Positions 22,024-33,206 of a stretch of 64,000 nucleotides of DNA are shown one piece after another (positions within the stretch are counted from its first letter, which is position 1; every line of letters starts with the position of its first letter). Where the stretch lies: positions 161,931,908 to 161,995,907 of the forward strand of contig OY757011.1 of assembly GCA_963580285.1 (NCBI GenBank), given 5' to 3'. The DNA comes from Lucinisca nassula (taxonomy: Eukaryota; Mollusca; Bivalvia; Lucinida; Lucinidae). Both the position numbers and the translations under genes were made by a program. Below the pieces are notes generated by a model. That model saw only the letters and a list, made by a program, of their open reading frames with translations. It did no database searches and was not told where the DNA came from.

Positions 22024-22318
22024 CATCACGAAAACACGCCTATATCATTTTTGACCCCCTTGAACCCCAGTTTTATATAGTCAGTTTTATATAGTAAAAC
22101 TGGGGTTTACAGGGGTATACATTATTTTACTTAGTCATGCTACAAACAAAGATTGTGGGTACATGTTAGTACCGCCTCGCCGAGGCGGTTCTAACGAGTA
22201 CCCACAATCTATGTTTTGAGTAGAAATGTGAAAAAATATCAGATTTTTTATCTAAAACTTTTCATTTTTCGGTGGTAAAATTTTCAGTATATTTGAATAG
22301 GCGTGTTTTCGTATTGAA
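22024..22318. mobile_element. M2 MITE, complete
   Basis: Left end catcacgaaaacacgcc, right end ggcgtgttttcgtattg. It has a full palindromic core (accgcctcgccgaggcggt) and a short tandem duplication of cagttttatatagt in the left arm. Confidence 0.85.
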
Positions 22319-22339
22319 ACATCCTCTTTATGTTACAAC

Positions 22340-22590
22340 TTTACAGCATGTTAACAAGTTCGTGTAATTAATACCCTTGTAAAACCCACTGTATGTAAAG
22401 AAAAGCAGGGTTCACTGCGATATGTGTTTTTTTTTTTTTCAGTTATTTTTGTTCAAAATCATAGAATGTGGCTTGTCGCCTCGAAGGAGAGGGAGATGCT
22501 TACGAACACTCACGTTATGTTTATGTTCGAAGCAGAAATTGGAAAAAAAAATCAGATCTTTTCATTTGAAAACATTAAAAAAAAATCAAT
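22340..22590. mobile_element. M2b MITE, degraded
   Basis: Left flank gttaacaagttcgtgtaat and body order match M2b at 26225. The core palindrome is degenerate. Confidence 0.5.
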
Positions 22591-22595
22591 TTCTA

Positions 22596-22613
22596 CTCTC
22601 TCTCTCTCTCTCT

Positions 22614-22681
<68 letters not shown>

Positions 22682-22731
22682 AATCAGATTTTTTTCATTT
22701 TAAAACATTAAAAAAAAAATCAATTTCGACC

Positions 22732-22778
<47 letters not shown>
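22596..22778. repeat. (CT)n microsatellite, duplicated block
   Basis: CT tracts at 22596-22678 and 22734-22778 are separated by a near-duplicate of the preceding 50 bp (attaaaaaaaaatcaattt). Confidence 0.9.
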
Positions 22779-22978
22779 ACTACAGTCCGTATACTTTATA
22801 AAGGAAAACATAATTTATTACTCTCGAAATTTTTGCCTGCCCGGAAACCGAAATTGATTCTAAAACTTACTTCAGACGTGACACAAAACATGTAAATAGA
22901 TTCTCGAGTGAAATTCGAACAGTCATTATACAAACACTGTCACAGTGAACTGGGGAGGGGGATAGATTAAATTTTACA

Positions 22979-23245
22979 GCTTTCTTTCTTTCTGCGACCA
23001 TTACTCGCAAGTATACATAACATACACACCAGGTTTGCAGGATTAAAGTCTATACACAGTAATCGGGGTCTTTAGCCTGCACCCTGCACAGGGGGCCTCG
23101 ATCCAAATGACGATGCACTTTATGAAATTCATCCCTGCAAATGAGCGTGTTCGGACACCGAAATTTTACCGCCGCTGCCCGGGATCTAACCCGGGACCTC
23201 TAGTATCAGAGGCAAGTGCCCTGACCACTGAGCTATCACGCTATC
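22979..23245 (-). mobile_element. S3 tRNA-derived SINE
   Basis: Read on the minus strand: A box gatagctcagtggtcagg, B box gggttagatccc, then aatttcggtgtccgaacac. The body is shortened. Confidence 0.8.
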
Positions 23246-23389
23246 AGCTGCACATAATCATCATAGCCATCATATGTGCAAAAGTAAAGATTTTCTAAAA
23301 AAAAAAAAAGCAAACACACCATACTTTTCTTATTTCTGCTCAAACATTGATTGTTATAGAACCGACACAAATCTATCTTTTTTACTACG

Positions 23390-23552
23390 GCCCCCGCCCA
23401 TCGGGGCTTGAAGAAATAGATGGGCTGCATGATGCTTCCACGAAGGGCTGAAACCGACCGCACACAAGTACTGGTCTAAGCCTGCCCAGGCAAAGCGGTA
23501 AGAGTCGGACCGTCCATGCTTATAAATCCTATTGGTTTCACTGGGCGACACA
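23390..23552 (+). mobile_element. R300 retroposon, 3'-truncated
   Basis: It starts cccccgcccatcggggc and stops after cactgggcgacac. An internal deletion removes the aaccgcttagagg block. Confidence 0.8.
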
Positions 23553-23702
23553 CCTCTGTGTGTCTGCTGCAGTTTTTCTCGTTTTAATATATTCTTTTTT
23601 CAAGAAATGTGTGACGTCATCACATATGGCAAAGTTCACACAAATATAATCGAATCTCTTTAAAAAGTATGCACGTGAGATACTCTTATTTCTCCTCCAA
23701 GA

Positions 23703-24288
23703 CATGGTGGCCTAGTGGATAAGAGCGCTGACTCACAATCATTAGGTCTCTTAGATAAGAGCGCTGACTCACAATCATTATGGCGTGATAGCTCAGTGGT
23801 TAGGTGCACTTGCCTCTGATGCTAGAGGTCCCGGGTTCGATCCCCGGCAGCGGCGATAAAATTTCGGTGTCCGAACACGCTCCATTGGCATCATTTGCAG
23901 GGATGAATGTCATTAAGTGCACCGTCCTCGGATCGGGACGTTAACTGGAGGCCCCCTGTGCAGGGAGAACCATCCCCTGTGCAGGTTAAAGAACCCTACC
24001 ATAATTACATGATTACTGTGTAGGCTTTCATCCTGCAAAAACTCGAGTGTATCTAATATACACCTGCCTAGAATGTCCGCAAGGGCGTATGGCAGTATAT
24101 ATAGAAAAAGAAAGAAACAGCTGTGGGTTCGAGACTGGCTCTCGTCACATGTGAGAAACGAAAGGTCAGGTGGTTTTTCTCCGGGTACTCCTGTTTTCGT
24201 CCACCTTTGATTAACGATCGGCTCGATATGAGTGAAATAATCTTGAAAGGGCCGTACCCCCACCCCCCCCCCCCAAAAAAAAAAAAAT
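23703..24288 (+). mobile_element. S1 SINE, interrupted by S3
   Basis: The S1 head at 23703-23782 carries a partial tandem duplication (gataagagcgctgactcac twice). The B box and tail resume at 24113-24288 (gggttcgagactgg, gattaacgatcggctcg, gggccgtacccccacc). Confidence 0.8.
23783..24112 (+). mobile_element. S3 tRNA-derived SINE, complete
   Basis: A box gatagctcagtggttagg and B box gggttcgatcccc. The body includes gggacgttaactggagg and the tail region agaaaaagaaagaaa. The tRNA-like head does not close a proper acceptor stem, so it is a SINE and not a gene. Confidence 0.85.
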
Positions 24289-24353
24289 AGGTTTGTCCAT
24301 TCACCTTAAAAGTGCTCCGTTAAAGACCGTTATCTCCGAAATCGGATTAACGG

Positions 24354-24556
24354 ATTAACCCATTTTGTACCGGAAACCCCAAAAAGGGGACCCTGGCAAA
24401 CACTGCAGGCCCAGATCATACGCCGCAGAACGCAAAAAGTTAAGCCTTTTTTTTCAAATAAATCTGGAAGAAAACACAACCTGAATCCCTAAATTTTGAA
24501 ATGGACATGTGCTTTATATAAGGTGGAAGATTCCATTTGGTACAAAAAGGGTTAAA
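24354..24556. mobile_element. M3 MITE
   Basis: Ends taacccattttgtacc and ggtacaaaaagggtta are inverted repeats. The centre has gcaggcccagatcatacgcc. About 200 bp. Confidence 0.75.
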
Positions 24557-24771
24557 TGTCATAAAAGAAACCTGTTCTATCATTACAGCCGGGCCGATGA
24601 TAATGGCAACATATTAATGGACCCTTGAAGAAGTTAAGTGACTGCCGGTTGTCGTTGTAAGGGCTCAGTATTGTGACCCTAAATAAATATAGAAGATAAG
24701 CTTATCAACTGTGGTATACAAATACCAGGGGATAAACGGGTTGGGACCTTTTTATAGCCAAATCAACATAC

Positions 24772-25118
24772 AGTAGAACTTCGATGGCTCGAACACCGAT
24801 GGCTCGTTTACCATGGCTGAGTCGAACCCGTTCTTGAGTCCCTAGGGAATTTCTGTACGTAAGAAATAGGGAGAGTAAAATTAGGATATTTAAGTTTTTT
24901 ATCTTGCAAACGTATGCTGTGTGTACTCATTAAATTCGCCTCGATGAGGCGATTCTAATGAGTACACACAGCATACATTTTTCATTATAGAACACAGAAA
25001 AAATGTCCTAAAGTATGTCGTTATGCCTCCTGGCATTAGCCCTCAGTGGCTCGAACTACTCCTGTCTCGAACAGATTTTCATGGTCCCAAAGGTGTTCGA
25101 GCCATCGAAGTTCGACTG
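24772..25118. mobile_element. MP pogo-like MITE, 347 bp
   Basis: Ends cagtagaacttcgatggc and gccatcgaagttcgactg are inverted repeats, flanked by TA on both sides (24770-24771 and 25119-25120). This fits pogo/Tc1-mariner elements. The centre is a palindrome with cgcctcgatgaggcg that resembles the M2 core. Confidence 0.85.
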
Positions 25119-25249
25119 TACTATAAAGACAATTATGACAGTACAGCGACTGAATTTAGTATAATAGAAGAAATAATGAAAACAAATTAGATTAAAAAAA
25201 AAATAAGCGGACCATGATGGTCTTATATCACACACCTGAGCTAACAGAT

Positions 25250-25650
25250 TCAAAGTTTCAGGAAGTTCCAATCTTTACTGAAGGATTTATGCTGATGACA
25301 AGGTCAAAAACGCGCATTTTCTGCAATCAAGGGGATGTAACCCTATGAGAGATAGGCAGACATCACCAGTTTTCAAACTCATGCGAACTTTCATTCCCAA
25401 CCTACTTATATGCTAGTTTCAGGAAGATTTGATCAAAACTATAGGATTTATAGTGATGACAAGGTCCAAAAGCAAAGAAGGGGACTAAACTCTCTGAATA
25501 ATGTGCCAACAATGTTAGTTTTCAAACTTATTCAAGCTTTTATCCATAACTTACTTATATGCACGTTTCAGGAAGAGCCGTTAAAAACTTAGGATGATGA
25601 TAATGTCAAAAATGGGCATTTTCAGCAATCAAAGGGACATAACACTATGA
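25250..25650 (-). repeat. Tandem repeat D, about 3 units
   Basis: gatgacaaggtc, aaacttattcaagctttt and cagcaatcaaagggacat recur at about 142-159 bp. It is the reverse of the units at 1-426. Confidence 0.7.
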
Positions 25651-25662
25651 TATGATCATCAC

Positions 25663-25940
25663 GAAAACACGCCTATACAATCCTTACCGTCTTGAACCGT
25701 ATTTCTAGTAAAACTGGGGTTTACAGGAATAAACCTTACTTTTTCTTATTTCTGCTCTAAAATATAGATTGTGGGTACTGGTTAGAACCGCCTCATCGAG
25801 GTGGTTCTAACGAGTACCCACAATCTATATTTTAGAGCAGAAATAAGAAAAATAACACAATTTTTCATCTAAAACTTTTCTTTCTTTTTTGCGGCGGTAA
25901 AGTTTACAATGTATTTGTACAGGCGTGTTTTCGTAATGTA
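25663..25940. mobile_element. M2 MITE, complete
   Basis: Ends catcacgaaaacacgcc and ggcgtgttttcgtaatg with a near-perfect central palindrome. Confidence 0.9.
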
Positions 25941-26224
25941 AAAGAATGGAAGTCTCATTTCAAAGAAAGAAAAAAGAAGAGTCCATTTCAGCGTCGCAGG
26001 GGTGAAAGGATTAAGCTATCAATACTTACAATCTCCAGACTTTTTTCCCCTTTTTGTCTTTAGTCACGGAAAAATTACTCCCAACAAAATCACTCGAAAT
26101 AGCCCTCCCTTAATTCCACCTTGTAATGACTAACACAATACTACCCAATATTAGATATACTAAAATTACACTTTTTTCAATGGTCATTGATTATGTGACG
26201 ACCCACGAGAAAAAGAATTATAGC

Positions 26225-26485
26225 ATCCTGTTAACAAGACCGTGTATTGAACGCCCCTCTAAAATCTGGGGTGTACAGGGTATACTTTATATTTCTTATT
26301 TCTGCTCCAAGACATAGGTTGTGAGTACTCGTTAGAACCGCCTCAATGAGGCGGTTCTAACGAGCACCCACAACCCATGTTTGGAGTATAAAGAAGAAAA
26401 ATATAACAAATTTTCGTTAAAAAAAGTAGCAATTTTGCAGAAATGAAAAATGCACTACGTCACTCGGGTGTGTTATAGTAATGAG
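26225..26485. mobile_element. M2b MITE, complete core
   Basis: The left flank is gttaacaagaccgtg and the right flank is gggtgtgttatagtaatg. The core is ctcgttagaaccgcctca plus complement. Confidence 0.8.
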
Positions 26486-26524
26486 CATATCGGCCGTCTC
26501 GCAAGAGCCTTGACGGTTATTCGT

Positions 26525-26808
26525 CATGACGAAAACACGCCTATATAATTTTGACTCCCTTGAACCCCACTTTTATATAGTAAAACTGGGGTTTCTGGGG
26601 GTATACCTTATTTTTCTTATTTCTGCTCTAAAATATAGATTGTGGGTACTCGTTAGAACCGCCTCGATTAGCCGGTTCTAACGAGTGCCCACAATCTATA
26701 TTTTGAGCAGAAATTATAAAAATATCACAATTTTTTCTTCTTAAAATTTTCATTTTTACGGCGATAAAAGTGGCAATGTATTTGTATAGGCGTGTTTGCG
26801 TAATGCAG
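26525..26808. mobile_element. M2 MITE, complete
   Basis: Ends catgacgaaaacacgcc and ggcgtgtttgcgtaatg. Palindromic core with a few mismatches. Confidence 0.9.
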
Positions 26809-26944
26809 ACATATTTTAAGGACACGGAGGAAGTTCCAAATTCCAGTTTTCTGGCATTCGTTATACGTAATTCCAGATTTCTGATGCTTTTCAAGCGCTG
26901 CAGAAAGTTCTAGAACAGCTGGCAATCTGAATTTGTTTTATTAC

Positions 26945-27058
26945 TTTTCAGCGAAAATAAGGCTTGACATTTCATATGAATCGACTGTCCAGCAGACGAT
27001 TGACATGAAACTGGACATACGATTCAAATGAAATGTCAAGCCTTAGTTTAACTGAAAA
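26945..27058. repeat. Imperfect hairpin, 48 nt arms
   Basis: Arms at 26945-26992 and 27011-27058 (ggcttgacatttcat and atgaaatgtcaagcc at their heart) surround an 18 nt loop. A few mismatches. The size is in the range of a microRNA precursor or a small foldback element. Confidence 0.75.
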
Positions 27059-27060
27059 AA

Positions 27061-27846
27061 ATGGATAAAAAGTGCTTTTAAACTGTGGTCTGCCAAACGT
27101 GCTTAGCCATTGAATAGTTTAACGGCGACTCATTCATAAATTGTGAAACTCTAAGGAACCTTTTATCATAGATCGCCACATAAAAACCATGCCTCTATGA
27201 TTAACAATAATGACATGGATTAGGTTTCAAAATAGTTGAATTATGTATACGGTGAGTATTTCTGTTCGATATTGTATTTCTATAGCGTGGTTAAACAAAT
27301 AAGGAAGCTAACACATTTAATTACAAGGGTACCACGCCCATGTGAGAAAATGCGGTCTTTCATGGTAACAAAGTCCGTGTAAAAACGATTCTCTTGCACA
27401 TGCACATGATTGGATAACGTCAAAAATCTGCGACAGCCTATTCTGCGATCTAGTCAAATCCGACGTCATCACGTAACGTCGCTTTTCATTAGCGCTGCCA
27501 TTTGGTTTTACGCAGCTCCGTGTGCAAAATAGTAAAACTTTTATTCTAACACAGCGCGCCCATATAGGCAATGGAAAACAACTGTGTTTTATTCTACAAC
27601 AAATCACAGCAAGGGAGAGCGTGACGGGTGACGTCATTAAAACTGCAAATTTATGACGTCACTAGTCGATTTCCTTGACGTTAGACGGTGTAACGTCATT
27701 TTCTCGCATCGAAAACGTTAGAATAGGATATTAATACATGTGTTTCAGTCGATTATCTTAGCGGGATTTATTGTAACAATGGCGAAAAGTTGTGAGATTT
27801 TGAAGGCAACAACAGCATTATTGCCGATTTTCAGCCTGTTAGAATC
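27061..27846. other. No gene recognised
   Basis: Contains several TGACGTCA-like sites (for example gtgacgtcattaaaa and atgacgtcactag near 27630-27665). No coding signal. Confidence 0.4.
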
Positions 27847-28018
27847 GAAATAGATCAGCTCTATTTTGTGATTTGTTGAGTAATAAATCACAGTTTGTCG
27901 GTCAGTTGTAAGTAGACAAATCACGCGCGCTACGCGCTTGTGATTTGTCTACTTTACAACTGACCACCAAACTGTGATTTATTACTCAACAAATCACAGT
28001 TAGAGCTGATCTATTTCT
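27847..28018. repeat. Long foldback hairpin, ~83 nt arms
   Basis: Arms start gaaatagatcagctct and mirror at agagctgatctatttc, with about 90 percent pairing by eye and a short loop at gcgcgctacgcgc. Confidence 0.85.
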
Positions 28019-28139
28019 TAAACATTACAACCAACCAATAAGTTGGATAACTGTTGGGTGGGTGGGGGGGACGGGGGTAAAATGTCGCTTCAACGGTCGC
28101 AGATTATGTTTTACGGCTCCCCTAACGGGTCGCCGTGAA

Positions 28140-29290
28140 ATACCAATGTCCAGATCATAGGCTGCATTAGTTTCTGAAAAAATACATAGTTTTGATTTTT
28201 TTTCCAATACAAAAGCCAATGAGAACAAATTTGACCCTGACGTTAAATAGGTCAAGGTCATGCAGGGCTCATCATTTGAACACACTATATCGGTGGCTGG
28301 AGTCCCCAATCCAACAACCAAGTTTCATGATAACTGGTCCATTGGTTCCAGAGTAGATTTTGAAAGGTTTTTACCTTATATGGGCACGGCGGCCATATTG
28401 GTCATGTGACCACTCATATTAATTGATTTTCATTTTCTTGATCCCAAACACTTTTATATGAAATTTAATTACAAATGGCTCAGTGGTTTCTGAGAAAAAT
28501 AAGTTTTAATTTTCATATCTGAATGACCTTGGACCAAGGTCAAAGAATGACCTGGACCCTGAATTCTCATGTAGCCTTTCATCCACTCATTTAGCTAGCG
28601 GCATCTACCAATTTTCAGATAGGAGACTCCAATAGTTTCCGAAAAAAACATGGTTTTGACTTTCTTTCCATACAAAAGTCTATGTGACCAAATTTGACCT
28701 TGGCGTAAAAGAGGTAAAGGTCATCCGAGGGTCATCATTTGAAAAGTCTCCAATGTTACATACCAGGTTTCATGATAATCGGCCCTCTGGTTCGGGAGAA
28801 GACTTTTGAAGGGTTTTTACCTTATATGGGCATGGCGGCCATCTTGGTCATGTGACCAAACTCTTTTCAATTAATTTTCATTTCCTTGTTCCTAAAATTT
28901 GGTTATAAATTGCTGTGTGGTGCTAATTGCTGACCTTGACCTTGAATACCCATGTAGTTTCATCCGCTCATTTAGCTACCTACGAATTTTCAGATCATAG
29001 GCTGCACACAAACAATTTTGGCTTTTTTCCATACAAAAGTCTATGTGACCAAAATTAACCCTGGAGTAAAAAAAGGCCAAGATCATCCGAGGGTTACCAT
29101 TTGAATAAACTGCGATGGGTCCCGAGTCCCCAATGCTACATAGCAAGTTTCGTCGCAATCGACCCACTGGGTCTGGAGGAGAAGATTTTTTAAGGGTTTT
29201 ACCATATATGGCCATGGCGGCCATCTTGGTCATGTGACCTGGACCCTGCGTACAAACTTTCTTTCCCCCATCCCATGGATGCTCTACATG
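28140..29290 (+). repeat. Diverged tandem repeat, 3 units of ~380-450 bp
   Basis: ggcggccatcttggtcatg-type phrases stand at about 28389, 28835 and 29216. Each is preceded by ggtttttaccttatatgg and by a caaatttgacc / caaggtcat block. Short AGGTCA-like motifs are present. Confidence 0.8.
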
Positions 29291-29412
29291 AAATTACACT
29301 TCAATCGCCCAAGCGGTTTCAGAGGAGGTGTTTGAAAATGTTGACATACGACAGACAACGGAGCCTTGCCCCTATAATAAAACAGAACTGAGGCATAATC
29401 CATTTAACACTG

Positions 29413-29600
29413 AAATCATTAAATTACGAAAACATGCCTATTCAAATATATTGGGAAAATTTTTACACCAAAAATGATTTTTTTTTCACATAAAAAAATT
29501 CAAGTTTTTCCATAGAAATAAGAAAAATAATGTATACCTCATACAAATATAAAAGTGGGGTTTAATGGGGTCAAAATAATATAGGCGTGTTTTTGTGATG
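29413..29600. mobile_element. M2 MITE without the palindrome core
   Basis: Ends tacgaaaacatgcc and ggcgtgtttttgtgatg. The flank sequences are present but the central palindrome is missing. Confidence 0.75.
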
Positions 29601-29604
29601 ATTG

Positions 29605-29670
29605 GGCATTGGCAAACATTTCAGGCCCAGATTAGACGCCACAGAACGCGGCGTCAAACCAGGGCCTTTA
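29605..29670. repeat. M3-type hairpin fragment
   Basis: ggcaaacatttcaggcccag followed by cgccacagaacgcggcg, like 24395 and 33970. Confidence 0.55.
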
Positions 29671-29789
29671 ACTGGATCATGAAACAAATTTGTTAAAATT
29701 CTAGGAGAATTACAGCAAGTCAAGCAAGGTGGCAGAATTTTTAGGACTTTTACCGTGTGTTTTTACTGTTTGCAAAACGTTCAGTCATG

Positions 29790-29880
29790 TCTATTGCCAG
29801 ACGTCTGGCAAGTCTATTGCCAGACGTCTGGCAATAGCAGAAACTGGGTAAAAATGCTATTGACAGACGTATGGCAATAG
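29790..29880. repeat. Palindrome array, 43 bp unit (left)
   Basis: ctattgccagacgtctggca-type palindromes stand at 29790, 29814 and 29857. The last two are 43 bp apart, with spacer cagaaactgggtaaaaatg. It mirrors the array at 31257-31366. Confidence 0.85.
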
Positions 29881-30246
29881 CAGAAACTCGGTAAAAATGC
29901 CTGTAGAAGCCTGAGTTTTATATAGTGATCAGTGCGGAAATATACGAATATGACCAAAGAATATGTAAATGTCGCTGGTTTATGCTGAGTCTTTCATAGT
30001 CGAAATTCGAAAATTGGTGATTATTTTGCTGTTGTTCGCGTAGCCCATGGGTTTCAGTTTGTCCTTTCTTTTCTATATTAGATTCCGTTTAACTTTTTTT
30101 CTGATATCATATGAGCCGCGCCAAGCGAATTTGTGTCTTCGAGCATTCCGTCATGACAAATTTTAACTGCGCATGCCCAGCCATTCAGATGGGCCAGGGA
30201 TATGGCTTTCTGTCTGAAGATTCCTCTTGATTCACTACTTGTATGA

Positions 30247-30312
30247 GCGAGCAGCGAAGGTTCTGGCGAGACTGCGCGGATGCGCAGGCTCGCCTGAACC
30301 TTCGCTGCTCGC
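30247..30312. repeat. GC-rich hairpin, ~31 bp stem
   Basis: gcgagcagcgaaggttc pairs with gaaccttcgctgctcgc. The stem continues through ggcgag/ctcgcc and ctgcgc/gcgcag to a 4 nt loop. Confidence 0.85.
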
Positions 30313-30429
30313 AAAGGCGATAAGTACCAAAATCGCTTGACGGGGCCCATATTACTCTGTTTGTGTCTTTTCTCCCTATGACCAAAAGTTACATTTGAAG
30401 TCATTCAGTAGTCAGATTATGAAAAGCTT

Positions 30430-31073
30430 TTTTCTGCTTTTTACCTACGAACCTTCGTTGGATGGAAATATATGGGTGTGGGTACAAAAATGCGTCGGTA
30501 GAGCAACACTTTACCAAAACGGATGCTGAAGAAGCCAAACGTCTCTAAAACTGCATATGTTTCCGTGATTTTTGGCAATGAAACCGGTTTTTGTGGAAAA
30601 ATGTACACAAAAGCGAAACATGGTCTTTCTACTTTATTCAAGGCAGTTGGATTTATGTTCGACTGGAGGCAAGAATGGTGTTGGTTCGATATACCGGTTC
30701 GGCACGTTTTTTTCCATGGTAACAGTCCTCCTTCCGTTGGTCCAAGTGGGGCAACTGTAGCTAGCCGACAGACGGATGGGCGCTTAGTGTAATATATACC
30801 ATCAGTCGTCTCTAAGATGACTAAAATGTGATTAGGGCGTAAAACATCATTAGAAACAAACTATAATCACACAGATCAACGCACTTTCTGTCGTCCTAGT
30901 GGAAAAGAGCGCTGACTCTTAATTATTAGGTCTCTGACCGTTGTGTTTCGAGCCTGGCTTGCAAACAGTGTAGATCCAGATAAGACGGCAATATATCAAT
31001 ATCTCACTCAATATCGTTTTTCATAATTTATAAAAATAATATTGATAATATTGATATAATATAGTTTGTCAGT
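30430..31073. other. No gene; partial S1 head at 30895-30975
   Basis: gtcctagtggaaaagagcgc and gtgtttcgagcctggct match the S1 head, then gcaaacagtgtagatccag matches the M1/M3 core. Nothing else is recognised. Confidence 0.5.
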
Positions 31074-31093
31074 TCTCTCTCTCTCTCTCTCTC

Positions 31094-31183
<90 letters not shown>
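31074..31183. repeat. (CT)n microsatellite
   Basis: About 110 bp of CT with one C-rich interruption. Confidence 0.95.
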
Positions 31184-31185
<2 letters not shown>

Positions 31186-31256
31186 AATTTTATCTCGCCA
31201 TTTCCAATTTTCTATATCGTTGAACATCTGGCAATAGTATTTTAACCGATTTTGTT

Positions 31257-31366
31257 CTATTGCCAGACGTCTGGCAATAGCACATTTCCCGACTTTGTGC
31301 TATTGACAGACGTCTGGCAATAGTACATTTCCCGACATTGTGCTATTGAGAGACGTCTGGCAATAG
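31257..31366. repeat. Palindrome array, 43 bp unit (right)
   Basis: 24 bp palindromes start at 31257, 31300 and 31343, exactly 43 bp apart, with spacers cacatttcccgactttgtg and tacatttcccgacattgtg. A decayed half copy stands at 31225. Confidence 0.9.
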
Positions 31367-31722
31367 ACTCTTCCTTTTCTAAATTAAACATATGTCACTT
31401 CATGCAACACGACAATTTTCTGCAAATGAAAGTTTGGCAATTAGAAGAATGAGCTTTGGTTGCGCTCATGTCAAGCATGGCGGCGCTTGAGGTCTTTCCA
31501 AGGCGATTTTACTATACTGCCAGTACGGTCAAGGATTTGAGGCTACGCTAAGATTACGTTAACTATGGTGCAGTTGCCTAAGCTGCTTGCCTTTGGGCCA
31601 TTTCTAAACAAAAAAAAAAACAACAAAAAAACGGCGGTTTAACTGGTTAAGCAGCACGAGAATATGGATGGAATGGCTCCAGTGGCTATGCTTATGAATC
31701 ATAGACTGATCAGGTTGGGTGA

Positions 31723-32062
31723 TGTGTGTGTGTGTGTGTGTGAATTCGGGTTTAACGTCGCTTTCAACAATTTTTCAGTCATATCACGACGGTGTCTGGT
31801 TGCGACAGGGAGCTCAATGCTCACGTTTATAGTGCTGCCTCACTGAAGTATCATGTCCCAGACACATTACATGATACCACACCCAGTCACATTATCCTGA
31901 CACTGGATCGACCAGTCCTAGCTCTACCCCGTAAATCTGAGCGCCAAGCGAGGAGCAGCTAGTACCATTTTTAACGACTTTGGTATGTCGCGGCCCGGGA
32001 TCGAACCCGAGACCTCCCGTTCCCCGGAGCGGACACTCTACCAACTGAGCTATCGGGGCCGG
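31723..32062 (-). mobile_element. S5 tRNA-derived SINE, complete, with target duplication
   Basis: Read on the minus strand: A box gatagctcagttggtagag, B box gggttcgatccc, tail cgacgttaaacccgaattc plus (CA)n. The flanks tcaggttgggtga at 31710-31722 and 32063-32075 are an exact 13 bp duplication. About 340 bp. Confidence 0.9.
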
Positions 32063-32185
32063 TCAGGTTGGGTGACGAGATCCAAGCCAGACAGAACATT
32101 CTAGGTCCGTCCTCTGGCGGTTCTAACGTGTACCCACAATTTATGATTTGCAGCGTTAGAAATAGTAAGAATAACGTATATCCCT

Positions 32186-32486
32186 GTTTGTTTTTGTTTG
32201 TTTGAGTTGAGGTTTAACGTCCCCGTCAACACTGTAAATGTCATTTTGGAGACGTTCCTTCCAATTTTGTGGGACTTTTACCCGACGTTGCGATGAAATG
32301 ACATCTCAAACCCTGTCGCCCAATGAAACCAATAGGGGTTATAAGCATGGACGGTCCGACTTGCACCGCTTTGCCCGGGCAAGCTTAAATCCTCTAAGCG
32401 GTTTACCAGTACTAGTGTGTGGGCGGATTTAGCTCTGCGTGGAAGCATCGTGCAGCCCATATATTTCTTCAAGCCCCGATGGGCTT
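32186..32486 (-). mobile_element. R300 retroposon, complete
   Basis: Reverse copy from the (TTTG)n tail and taacgtccccgtcaac to cttcaagccccgatgggc. Confidence 0.9.
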
Positions 32487-32524
32487 CATATATTCCCGTA
32501 ACCCCAATACATAGTTTACATGTT

Positions 32525-32691
32525 GTTCGTTACGTTTGCTTGAGTGGAGGTTAAACGTCCTCGTCAACACTTTTTAGGGCATTTTGGAGACCATATTTCC
32601 AATTTCCCTACATTGATATGAAATGATATCCTACAGCCCAAACGAACCGCTAAAATTTATATGCAGGGACGGTCCGACTCGCGCCATTTTG
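32525..32691 (-). mobile_element. R300, diverged, split
   Basis: gaggttaaacgtcctcgtca and cggtccgactcgcgcc match R300. It breaks at tcgcgccattttg, which is repeated at 33131-33143, where R300 sequence resumes to about 33205. Confidence 0.65.
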
Positions 32692-33130
32692 GGCGTGGTT
32701 AGGTGAGGCAAACGTAACGTTTATCTTGCGTCACTGGGACGTCCATCTGATATTGGCTTACAGTTGGACAAGTTGTCTACAGTTCCGTTCATTTTCCTTT
32801 TTCTCCTCTGTCCCTCACTATCATCTCCTCTACTATCTCTTCTATCTATTTTCTCCCTTTCTTTGGGATACGATACAAAATGACCCATAAAAGTTGACGT
32901 GGTGTTAAACCAAATACAATCAATTAATCCTTGTCCTGCTGATCCCGGATATGCCTTATTTTCCAAACAATGAAGATCCAGATCAGACGAAGCCATCTGA
33001 TCAGGATCTACATTGTTTGCCATCCAGATTGTGAATTTGTTGCAATAATTTGCATCAAGTAATCTGATTGGTAGATAATCGGTAGTGGGTGTGGCATATA
33101 TGAATATTCAGCAGGACAAGGGTTAATAAA
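32692..33130 (+). mobile_element. Composite insertion with 13 bp target duplication
   Basis: The 439 bp between the two tcgcgccattttg copies holds an unnamed part ending ggtgttaaaccaaatac and then an M1 MITE. The tail resembles the other SINE tails, so the first event was probably a retroposon. Confidence 0.55.
32924..33127. mobile_element. M1 MITE
   Basis: Ends ttaatccttgtcctgctga and tcagcaggacaagggttaa are inverted repeats. The centre has agatccagatcagac / ctgatcaggatctaca. Copies at 34575-35045 and 44690-44850. Confidence 0.8.
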
Positions 33131-33206
33131 TCGCGCCATTTTGCCTGTATAGGCTTACACCGTCTAAGCAGTTTATAGTACTCATGTTTGGTCGGCTTCA
33201 GCTCTG

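Noticed and set aside
23783..23860. Possible tRNA gene
   Set aside because: A and B boxes are good, but the acceptor stem does not pair and the sequence continues into a SINE body. The same holds for 9852, 20160-20245, 31980-32062 and 19436.
28025..29233. Minus-strand frames of 85-98 codons
   Set aside because: They fall in a diverged tandem repeat and are not conserved between units.
30078..30404. 108-codon minus ORF
   Set aside because: It reads through the GC hairpin at 30247-30312; no domain and no conservation evidence.
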